This document shows positions 6,375 through 13,169 of a stretch of 16,436 bases of DNA, one piece after another (the first letter of the stretch is position 1; each line of letters begins with the position of its first letter). The stretch comes from CAZIKB01 sp964539665. Its GTDB lineage: Bacteria; Zhuqueibacterota; Zhuqueibacteria; Oceanimicrobiales; Oceanimicrobiaceae. The notes under the pieces were generated by a model. That model saw only the letters and a program-made list of their open reading frames with translations. It searched no databases and was not told the DNA's origin. The translations under genes and the position numbers were made by a program. The stretch is from assembly GCA_964539665.1 (NCBI GenBank), contig CAZIKB010000133.1:1-16436 (forward strand). Reading direction: 5' to 3'.

Positions 6375-7568
6375 ATGACAAAAATTAATCGAAGAGAGTT
6401 TTTGGCTCTGGCTGGTATGGCGCCGGTTGGTTTGGCTTTTTCAAATCATTTACCAAAAACTAATGATTCTGAAAACACACCTGGCGAACTTTTTGATCCC
6501 TGGCTTGAGATTAATACCAAAAACCTGGCATGGAATGTAGAGCAAGTCCGCAATCGGATAGAGAACCGGCCAATTATGGCAGTGATAAAATGCAACGGCT
6601 ACGGGCACGGGCTTATCGGAATTGCTCAGGCTCTGGAAAAACAGAACATCCAGCAGTTCGCTGTTGTAAAGGTACCAGAAGCGGTGTCCCTGCGGGAAAA
6701 CGGCATAAAAGGCACGATTTTAAACTTTGGCTCGTTCTCCCGACCGGAAGCGGAACAGATTGTGAAGCACAACATAACCCAATCTGTATTTTCGGAAACG
6801 GTTGATATTCTTGCTGCCGCGGCCCGCAGGTTGAACAAACAGGCCAGGGTTCACATCAAAGTGGATACCGGATTAGGCCGGGTTGGCGTTCCTTATTCTC
6901 AGGCCATGGCTTTTATCGACAAAGTCGCTTCGATGCCGGATATTGCCATTGAGGGCGTCTTTACCACTCTAACGGAAGAACTGGATTTTGATAAAGTGCA
7001 AATTGAACGCCTGCTTCAAATATACGGTGAAGCAAAAAAGAAAGGCATATCTCTGGGAATAAGACACGCTGCCAGCAGTCTGGCCGTTGCAAATTATCCA
7101 GGGGCTTTTTTAGACATGGTGCGTCCGGGCAATTGTCTTTACGGTCTCGAACCGTTACCAAATCTGGATCTCAAGCCGGTAATGTCGCTGAAAACAAGAG
7201 TGTTGTACGTGAAAAAACTGCATCCGGGAGATACGGTCGCCTATCATAGAAGCTACAAGATCGAAAAAGAAACACTGATGGCAACCCTGCCTCTCGGTTA
7301 CTCAGACGGCTATCCGCATCGAGGTGTGAACAAAGCGGAAGTGCTGATTCACGGGCGTCGGTGGCCGCTGGTTGCCTATATGTCAGCTAATCATGTTTTC
7401 GTGGATATCACCGGTTCCGAAGGAATCAAGATCGGTGATGAAGTTGTCATGTTTGGCTCTCAAATGGAAAGTGAAATTTCACTCGGCGAGGCTGCCAGAT
7501 GGGGAGACAGCTCAGTGTATAAAGCTGCAATTATGATGAATCCGTTGCTGCCGAGAGTATTTGTTTAG
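6375..7568 (+). CDS. alr: Tat-exported alanine racemase-like PLP enzyme
   Basis: From the ATG at 6375, after AGGAGGGA, the protein has 397 residues. The N-terminus (NRREFLALAGMAPVGLAF) is a twin-arginine signal, so the enzyme is probably exported folded with its cofactor. A fold-type III alanine racemase barrel follows (about 41-265): Schiff-base Lys72 in MAVIKCNGYGHG (usually K-ADAYGHG) and HIKVDTGLGRVG (160-171). The C-terminal beta domain has the second catalytic base Tyr290 (VAYHRSY) and LPLGYSDGYPHRG. The usual CMDQ-type segment that shapes the substrate site is replaced by SANH (about 337-340), so substrate range may differ from L/D-alanine. Periplasmic broad-spectrum racemases are known in Gram-negatives; this could be one, or a related amino-acid racemase. 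It converges on the hydrolase gene with 46 bases between. Confidence 0.88.
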   Translation: MTKINRREFLALAGMAPVGLAFSNHLPKTNDSENTPGELFDPWLEINTKNLAWNVEQVRNRIENRPIMAVIKCNGYGHGLIGIAQALEKQNIQQFAVVKVPEAVSLRENGIKGTILNFGSFSRPEAEQIVKHNITQSVFSETVDILAAAARRLNKQARVHIKVDTGLGRVGVPYSQAMAFIDKVASMPDIAIEGVFTTLTEELDFDKVQIERLLQIYGEAKKKGISLGIRHAASSLAVANYPGAFLDMVRPGNCLYGLEPLPNLDLKPVMSLKTRVLYVKKLHPGDTVAYHRSYKIEKETLMATLPLGYSDGYPHRGVNKAEVLIHGRRWPLVAYMSANHVFVDITGSEGIKIGDEVVMFGSQMESEISLGEAARWGDSSVYKAAIMMNPLLPRVFV

Positions 7569-7614
7569 ACTGAGTAATTCAAAAATATTAATAAAGAGTT
7601 CGTATAGTTGAGTT

Positions 7615-9024
7615 TTACTCGTCAATCAAACTGTTTAACATTTTGATGGATGATTTCATCTTTGGATTGATCTCCAACCCAAGCTTTAAAATCTCTATCG
7701 CCAGTTCGTTATAACCGTTCTGCATGTATGCTTTCCCTAAACTGTTATAAGTATTTCCTGATTTAGGGTATGCATAGTTATTTAATTTAAATAGGTTTAT
7801 TGCTCTATTATTTTTGTTTTCCTTTAAGTATTTATTTGCATGTTTGTCAATCATGGTTTCTAACAATCTACCCTTATATTTGTTGGTTTCGTAAAAAACC
7901 GCGCCTTTGATATAACCATTTTTCACAGTATATTCAATGGCTTCCAAAGTGAAGGCTTCATCAATTACTCGTTCTACTGTTTTGTAAATTCCACCTAATG
8001 ATAGAGTCTGTCTCGGATAAGAACTCATATTTGATATCACTACAAAGCCCATGTCTCTTTTCGGAAAATAGTAAAACGAGCTTAATACACCATATAAAAA
8101 GCCATCGTGATAAATATATTGTAGCTCATCATTCACATACCGTAACCTGAAACCGAGCGCATAATATTCTTTAACTGTATAACCATTATAATAAGTGCGC
8201 CTTTTTATTCTGACAGAATTATCAGCAAGATATTTAATGAAGTCCGGTTCCATGTGAAAGCGTATGAACCTGGCCAGGGATTTTGCTGAACATTGTGCAA
8301 ATGCAGCCGGTTCCCAGAGCCCAAAATCAACCGGCTCATGGACAAGCTGTCGTCGATAACGTCTCACATAATTTTTCACAAATTGTGAACTTTTTCTGTT
8401 CAATTTATGATTCGAAAAATATAGATTATTTTGGGTTATCTTATGAAAATAATCATTTGCAACCTCGCTATAAGTTTTACCGGTGACTTTTTCGATAATT
8501 GCTCCGACGACTGCATAATTGAAATTTGCATACCGATGAATTTTATTTTTGTATTTTACAGGAAGATAGTCAACCACGTCTCGATAGCTTGAGTTATTGA
8601 TGAAATTTTCATTTTCTTTTTCTCTCGAAAATCCACTGGTATGATTTAAAATATGTTTAACCGTAACATCTTTGGGAAATGAATCGATGAATTTATAAAC
8701 AGAATCACTTAACGAAAGGTAGTTCTGTTGCACTAAATCCAATAAAACAGCCGCTGTAATGGATTTGGTTACTGAAGCTAACGTGTAAATGTGACCGGGT
8801 TTGGCCTTAACTTTTTTTGCATAGTCTGCATACCCAACTGCATATTCAAAACTTTCATTATTTCCCTTAAAGAAAGAAAAGCTTAATGAAGTCAGTCTTC
8901 TTCGTTTTTGATAATTTTTTAACTCTTGAGTAATTTTGGTTTCAACATTTGCAAGAAAGACATTTTCCTGTGAGAACAGGCTGGTACCGCACAAAACTGT
9001 GAGCAATATAATTCTGAATATCAT
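7615..9024 (-). CDS. Periplasmic serine hydrolase of the class C beta-lactamase family with a TPR tail
   Basis: A 469-residue protein with a signal peptide (MIFRIILLTVLCGTSLFSQ). The family's three catalytic motifs are all present: SVTK (Ser84, Lys87), YAN (Tyr165, Asn167) and HDG (306-308, in place of KTG), the typical pattern of PF00144 peptidases and esterases rather than of true AmpC. The HILNHTSGF sequence is also a family hallmark. About 395-465 is a TPR-like helical segment (NSLGKAYMQNGYNELAIEILKLGL is part of it), a common extension in Bacteroidetes-type proteins. The substrate is unknown: D-amino peptides, esters or wall fragments are possible. The coding sequence is AT-rich with no clear ribosome site. 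Its place beside an exported racemase suggests, but does not prove, a shared role in periplasmic D-amino-acid or peptidoglycan metabolism. Confidence 0.88.
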   Translation of the reverse strand: MIFRIILLTVLCGTSLFSQENVFLANVETKITQELKNYQKRRRLTSLSFSFFKGNNESFEYAVGYADYAKKVKAKPGHIYTLASVTKSITAAVLLDLVQQNYLSLSDSVYKFIDSFPKDVTVKHILNHTSGFSREKENENFINNSSYRDVVDYLPVKYKNKIHRYANFNYAVVGAIIEKVTGKTYSEVANDYFHKITQNNLYFSNHKLNRKSSQFVKNYVRRYRRQLVHEPVDFGLWEPAAFAQCSAKSLARFIRFHMEPDFIKYLADNSVRIKRRTYYNGYTVKEYYALGFRLRYVNDELQYIYHDGFLYGVLSSFYYFPKRDMGFVVISNMSSYPRQTLSLGGIYKTVERVIDEAFTLEAIEYTVKNGYIKGAVFYETNKYKGRLLETMIDKHANKYLKENKNNRAINLFKLNNYAYPKSGNTYNSLGKAYMQNGYNELAIEILKLGLEINPKMKSSIKMLNSLIDE

Positions 9025-9142
9025 ATATTATTTATTCGGTAAAATTACAGTAAATATAAATATATATTTGTGTTTTGCAAGATCTTTAGTCCAGAGGGCT
9101 CCACAATTTTCTATACCTTGAGGCTGTCTCAAAAGTTCACAA

Positions 9143-9231
9143 CGTCATTGTCAGGAGCGAAAGCAACGAAGCAATCTCCTGGATTTGTGCTCATATCAAG
9201 GGGATTGCTTCGCTGACGCTCACGATGACAG
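9143..9231. repeat. Palindromic interspersed repeat (MITE/REP-like)
   Basis: The left arm (CGTCATTGTCAGGAGCG...GAAGCAATCTCC) and right arm (GGGGATTGCTTCGCTGACGCTCACGATGACA) are imperfect reverse complements around a short centre, so the whole can fold into one long hairpin. Elements with this GTCATTG...GAAGCAATC core are spread through many bacterial genomes as noncoding dispersed repeats, according to general knowledge. It lies in the 391-base gap 9025-9415, which otherwise holds no gene. A fragment of the right arm recurs at 4033-4049. It could act as a terminator or mRNA stabiliser, but no T-run follows. Confidence 0.7.
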
Positions 9232-9415
9232 GCTTCTCGCGAGGCTATTTGGACAACCCCAGGATTTAGAATCCTCGCTGATTTGTTTACAACAAAATTG
9301 GAGGAAATCTTAAATAGTCAATAACGCAATTACAGGCATAAGGTTTCGGTTAGTGAAAGCGGAGGGCAATATTATTTCAAACTTTTTCGGAAGAGTCGAT
9401 GCAGATTAAAACCAT

Positions 9416-10009
9416 TCACTGTATGCCAAATTCTTGCACCCAGATTAGTTCACACGCACCTTTACCCGTGTCATATCTACTCATTGAACTGCTCCAGCGC
9501 CAGCCATCACCGGCTTTGACCTTAACCAGATACCCCTTGAATACAACCACATGCCCTTCTATTACAGTCTTCAATTGTTTCGCAATTGTTGAGCTTGCCG
9601 GAATAAGATGCATGTTAGCGCTATTGCTTTCTATCTCTTTACGTGGAATGGGGTATTCTTCGGTTGACCAATAATAGAAGCGGTTTGACTGGCGGATAGA
9701 AATTTTTTCTAAAACAGCTTCGTCTGACATGGATCTCCAACCTAAAGCCAGGTCGATGGGGGACAGGTCTGCCTCACGACCCCATGAGTACTTTTCTATA
9801 CTGAGTACTCGTGCCTCTATTTCGAAATGTGCCATGGGTGTAATTTGATATTCCTCGAAAGTAAAGGAAATACTTTCACTAATGTTGTTTTGTTTTGGTT
9901 CGTCCGGTGCAAGTACGCCCGGGCCATGTGTTATAGTTTGATTTGACCACCATTGATATGCTCCCACTGCCACAAGAACCACAATTAAAAAACTCACTTT
10001 ATTATTCAT
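9416..10009 (-). CDS. Membrane-anchored protein of unknown function
   Basis: The start was set at the ATG at 10007-10009, giving 197 residues, because it places a single membrane segment (VSFLIVVLVAVGAYQWW) at the N-terminus; the 34 codons upstream look unlike protein. The rest should be periplasmic or extracytoplasmic. Recognisable stretches are SPIDLALGWRSMSDEA, FYYWS, SANMHLIPA, a GHVVVFKGYLV strand and a C-terminal DTGKGACELIWV. From memory these recur in an uncharacterised family of about 200-residue single-pass proteins common in Proteobacteria; this was not checked. The W-rich, strand-rich pattern suggests a small beta domain. No catalytic residues can be pointed out. No Shine-Dalgarno is seen. 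It stands alone, with a terminator-like hairpin lying 276 bases upstream. Confidence 0.75.
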   Translation of the reverse strand: MNNKVSFLIVVLVAVGAYQWWSNQTITHGPGVLAPDEPKQNNISESISFTFEEYQITPMAHFEIEARVLSIEKYSWGREADLSPIDLALGWRSMSDEAVLEKISIRQSNRFYYWSTEEYPIPRKEIESNSANMHLIPASSTIAKQLKTVIEGHVVVFKGYLVKVKAGDGWRWSSSMSRYDTGKGACELIWVQEFGIQ

Positions 10010-10422
10010 TTTTGAAATAAAATCTTGATGAAAAATGCAATTATATATAGTTATCGGATTCAATAGCAAATGCTGAACGAATGGACTGATTTCTGAATTC
10101 AATACCGACAAGGTATTTAAGTTGGGGAATTCTGTAATAAAGGAATTTTAGCAAATTCTTAATCAATCCGTTATTCCATCATACCATTTTTCAATATTCT
10201 GTAATAAGCTTGATCTGTATGGCCAGGTTTTCAATTATAAGGCTTTTATCTAAATGCAGTAAATGCTCAGAGTTTCTGTAAAATAAAAAGTGCCACAAAC
10301 CGTTAAAGGATGTGGCACTTTTTATCACTCAATTCGGACGCCCGAATTTATTCGGAATATTATTTTTCAGTATGTTGAGTGTCCTTCGCTTTCCTTCAAT
10401 AATAATGAAGAGAGTGTTTGGA
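10010..10422. other. Intergenic region with a terminator
   Basis: No gene is seen in this 413-base gap. Apart from the hairpin at 10285-10323 it is plain AT-rich sequence; the promoter of the membrane-protein gene should be in 10010-10280, but no clear pair of boxes was recognised. Confidence 0.4.
10285..10323 (-). terminator. Rho-independent terminator of the lipoprotein gene, probably bidirectional
   Basis: AAAAAGTGCCACA and TGTGGCACTTTTT form a perfect 13-bp inverted repeat around a 13-base loop. On the minus strand the GC-rich stem is followed by TTTTTATTTTA, about 100 bases after the stop codon of the lipoprotein gene at 10423-11277. The A-run on the other side gives the same structure on the plus strand. 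Confidence 0.85.
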
Positions 10423-11277
10423 TTACTGACAATCAAAGTCTTGAAGAGTGATGTCCCAGCAATGCCAGTCGCTATCGCCAAACTGTAACAGATCTTTTAC
10501 CCGTCCTTCTTTGGTAGTACGATTCCACATGATATTTGTTAAATTGTCCTTACCTTTATTGTAGATATCATAGTCCGCGTCGTATGAGGTATCGTTGGTG
10601 ATGCCGTAATAGATGTACCCACCGTTTTCTGGACCGTCGGGGATTACGTTGGTATATTTGATGTCTGATGTACCTTCGCCGGGATTACGATGCCATTCTA
10701 TTAAAAGCGTAGGTTTGGCATCTTCGGCTCCGTTTAATGTCCAGAAACCTTCGGTAGAAACGAGATTAGACTCCCCGAAAAACCAGTGATAGTCATTGAA
10801 ACCATTTTCTTTTGAAATGTACATGTCCCAGCGGATGCCGACGCTAATTGTTTTGGCGTGCAGTTCTGCTGTGTGTTTAGCTGCAAATACATAGAAATCA
10901 TACGTCCAGACCCAGGAATTGTCTGGCTGCTGCTCCGGTTGATGCTTGAAAGACTCCAGAAAAGCTGCAACTGGTGTTATCAGACCGATTGTAATTAATG
11001 TGTTCCAGACAGCTACATTTCCAGCAGCGAAACGCCAATTGTCAGTTGATAAAATCTGATCGAACTTTCCGTTACCCTGTAAAGCAAGTGTAGCCTGATT
11101 AGTTGATTTGAAATCGCTAAAATCCATAACCAGAGTAGATGATGGTGGAATATCCGGCGCTTCATTTAAACTTTCCGGCCCGGTAGAATCATTCAGTTGG
11201 CAACCATTTAACATAAACGCAAACACAGTTATACCAATAAACAAACTGAGCCACAGTTTAGAGTTCGAGTTTTTCAT
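10423..11277 (-). CDS. Lipoprotein of unknown function
   Basis: A 284-residue protein with a type II signal peptide: basic N-terminus, hydrophobic stretch, lipobox MLNGC with the modified Cys at about 26, then a low-complexity linker (STGPESLNEAPDIPPSS). An ideal ribosome site (AGGAGG) lies five bases before the ATG, so good expression is likely. The body (about 45-284) is rich in W, Y and D with alternating strands (WVWTYDFYVFAAKH, GIRWDMYIS, WFFGESNLVSTEGFWTL), suggesting a beta-sandwich or beta-barrel-like fold. Residues of the form DYDIYNKGKDN could bind a metal, but no known motif is matched. It is probably attached to the outer membrane. I do not recognise the family. A terminator lies downstream at 10285-10323, so it is likely a single-gene unit. 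Confidence 0.82.
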   Translation of the reverse strand: MKNSNSKLWLSLFIGITVFAFMLNGCQLNDSTGPESLNEAPDIPPSSTLVMDFSDFKSTNQATLALQGNGKFDQILSTDNWRFAAGNVAVWNTLITIGLITPVAAFLESFKHQPEQQPDNSWVWTYDFYVFAAKHTAELHAKTISVGIRWDMYISKENGFNDYHWFFGESNLVSTEGFWTLNGAEDAKPTLLIEWHRNPGEGTSDIKYTNVIPDGPENGGYIYYGITNDTSYDADYDIYNKGKDNLTNIMWNRTTKEGRVKDLLQFGDSDWHCWDITLQDFDCQ

Positions 11278-11643
11278 TGAAACCTCCTGTCATTTTTGTG
11301 ATACATAAATGTTACTATTTAAAAGCAAAACGTTTTGTCTGACTGAACTCTCTATCTTTTATAAACCTCCTGAAAAATATTAAGTTCAGCGCTCTCTAAA
11401 TCAACTATTGTGCCATTTTTTTATGAAAGAATACGCGAGGCTGCAGCATTAGGTTTTATTTGGAATTAGGCTGGATTTACTAGTTTGGCTAAAACAATAT
11501 GAGTGTGAAATTGAACAACAGGTGATGTAAATTTGCTGCGGTAAATATGTGAGATTTTAGTCCAAATCAAGGTTTAATTGATGTTATCCGTTCGTGCCTT
11601 TGATCCGCGTGGATGATATAAGGTAAAATAAACACCAGCGCTG
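11278..11643. other. Intergenic region upstream of the lipoprotein gene
   Basis: A 366-base gap without a gene. The lipoprotein ribosome site is at 11283-11288 (AGGAGG on the minus strand). A second, equally good AGGAGGTTT lies at 11363-11371 on the same strand but is followed by no start codon in range. The palindrome-like AAAACGTTTTG near 11327-11337 could be an operator. No promoter pair was convincing. Confidence 0.35.
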
Positions 11644-12837
11644 TTATGCTTTAGTATTACCAATTCGTGCACGTGAATCCGGCAGAAAATAAATGAAAGG
11701 CAAGCCCAATAACATCAAAATAGCAGTGCCGACAAAAGCGGTATTTAACCCAAACATGTCACCCACTGCACCCAAAGTAACTGCTCCTATTGAGTGAACA
11801 GTGAAATTCACTGCCATAAAAAGGCCGTTCGCGAACGCACGGTTCTCAGGAAAAGTTTCCTGCACCAGGGCCATGTTGACCGGGGTAATAGTAAACGCAG
11901 AAAGACCTAATGCCGTCAAAATGGGGAAACGAAGCCAGGTAGTTGACATTGTAAAACTATACATGAATAGCGGTGTTATCAGTAATGCAAGAAAAAGGAC
12001 ACGCTTACGCCCCAATCGATCGCTGATTGAACCACCCAAGAAAGCGCCTGCAACTCCGGCTGCCTGTAAAACCGATAGAGAAGCGCCTGCTAACCAAAGA
12101 TTGTCTCCTTTCTCTGTCAGATAAGTGGGTAGATAAATCATAAGAGCCGAGTGCATACAGCCGCTTACCGCGATGACTCCTATTAATGGAAACAAAGATT
12201 TCTGCATACTCTTCAACACGGAGCGCCACGGTTCGCCATTTCTCTGCTTTAGTGAATGGCTGGGCAAGTCCCTGAGCCGGACGTAAAGAATAAACGAAGC
12301 TAACCAGCCTAAGAGCATTAACCAGGGCGTGCTTTTGAGTGAAAAATAACCCACGATGGTGACGACTAAAATCGGCCCCAAAGCGCGTCCGAGCTCGCCG
12401 CCAACCATCCAGTAACTCATGCCACGACCCAGGTTACGGCCTGAGTGGTTGCCAGCAATCGCCGGGCCAACCGCGTGCAAACTGGCTGAACTAAAGCCAG
12501 CCACCGTTAACAGTAGCGCCAACACAATGTAGCTGGGCGCCACTCCGAGAAGACTCATCATTGTGCCTGTCACTGCAGGAGCCAGTATGACTAAATAGCG
12601 CAAGTTGAGACTGTCAGCAAGATGGCCGAGCACCGGTTGCAGCAGTGAAGGCGTCTGCATAAAAACAGCAAGCAGCCCGGCTTCGGTTCTGGATAATAAC
12701 AAATTATTGATGAAAGCGGGTAAAAGTGGCGCTAAGAATGACGTGTAGGTGTCGTGCACGGCATGCCCCATTGAAAATGTAACCACCAGGTTCGTCTGGA
12801 AGCGTTCAGTTTCAGCGGGCGGTGCAGATTCTGCCAT
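11644..12837 (-). CDS. MFS exporter of the fosmidomycin-resistance (Fsr) type
   Basis: A 397-residue inner-membrane protein with about 12 hydrophobic segments in two halves. The first segment carries GHAVHDTYTSFLAPLLP (about 24-40), which closely matches the Fsr group of the major facilitator superfamily. The loop motifs of the superfamily are visible in both halves: GHLADSLNLRYLV (71-83) and GGSISDRLGRKRVL (about 268-281). A large cytoplasmic loop after TM6 (RDLPSHSLKQRNGEPWRS) separates the halves. Known Fsr exports fosmidomycin by proton antiport; the substrate here is not known and could be another small organic compound. The start ATG at 12835-12837 has only a weak ribosome site. It is divergent from the secreted propeller gene across 332 bases. 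Confidence 0.85.
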   Translation of the reverse strand: MAESAPPAETERFQTNLVVTFSMGHAVHDTYTSFLAPLLPAFINNLLLSRTEAGLLAVFMQTPSLLQPVLGHLADSLNLRYLVILAPAVTGTMMSLLGVAPSYIVLALLLTVAGFSSASLHAVGPAIAGNHSGRNLGRGMSYWMVGGELGRALGPILVVTIVGYFSLKSTPWLMLLGWLASFILYVRLRDLPSHSLKQRNGEPWRSVLKSMQKSLFPLIGVIAVSGCMHSALMIYLPTYLTEKGDNLWLAGASLSVLQAAGVAGAFLGGSISDRLGRKRVLFLALLITPLFMYSFTMSTTWLRFPILTALGLSAFTITPVNMALVQETFPENRAFANGLFMAVNFTVHSIGAVTLGAVGDMFGLNTAFVGTAILMLLGLPFIYFLPDSRARIGNTKA

Positions 12838-13169
12838 ATCGACTTCTGAATTAATTTTTATGGTTCAGTCCTTTTTGTTGACGTAATTTTATAAGATAGT
12901 GTTTCTCTCATGCAATCCAAACAGGCATGAATATAACTTATCTTTCGTTGAAATTCAATGAAAAGAAAAGAAAAGTTCCATGTAAATGAAAAACAGTAAA
13001 ATCTGGAAATTCGAACTTCCAATTCCGTTATTCGAGTTTAAACAGGCACTGAAGTTTATTCGTTTCATGCGGAGAATCAAAGCCTGATTCTACTGAACTG
13101 GATTCTTAACTTTTTGAAATATGTTGCCGATAATTACAATTATATAACAGTTTAACAAATGGAGGTCCA
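12838..13169. promoter_or_regulatory. Divergent intergenic region between MFS and secreted propeller genes
   Basis: This 332-base gap contains no gene. It must hold the promoters of both neighbours. An A/G-rich run (GAAAAGAAAAGAAAAG) lies near 12958-12975. TTGAAA at 13114-13119 and TATATA at 13141-13146 are spaced too widely for a standard sigma-70 promoter. GGAGG at 13161-13165 is the ribosome site of the propeller gene. Confidence 0.4.

Noticed and set aside
10010..10111. N-terminal extension of the membrane-anchored protein to an ATG at 10109-10111
   Set aside because: The extra 34 residues lie before a natural N-terminal membrane anchor and look like translated intergenic DNA.
11363..11371. 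Second AGGAGGTTT upstream of the lipoprotein gene as the ribosome site of a leader peptide
   Set aside because: No ATG, GTG or TTG follows at a usable distance; a short frame after it is closed at once by TAG.
11643..11649. GTTATGC at the MFS stop codon as a further attC core
   Set aside because: No matching RYYYAAC partner or paired arms were found within 60-140 bases; a 7-base match is expected by chance.
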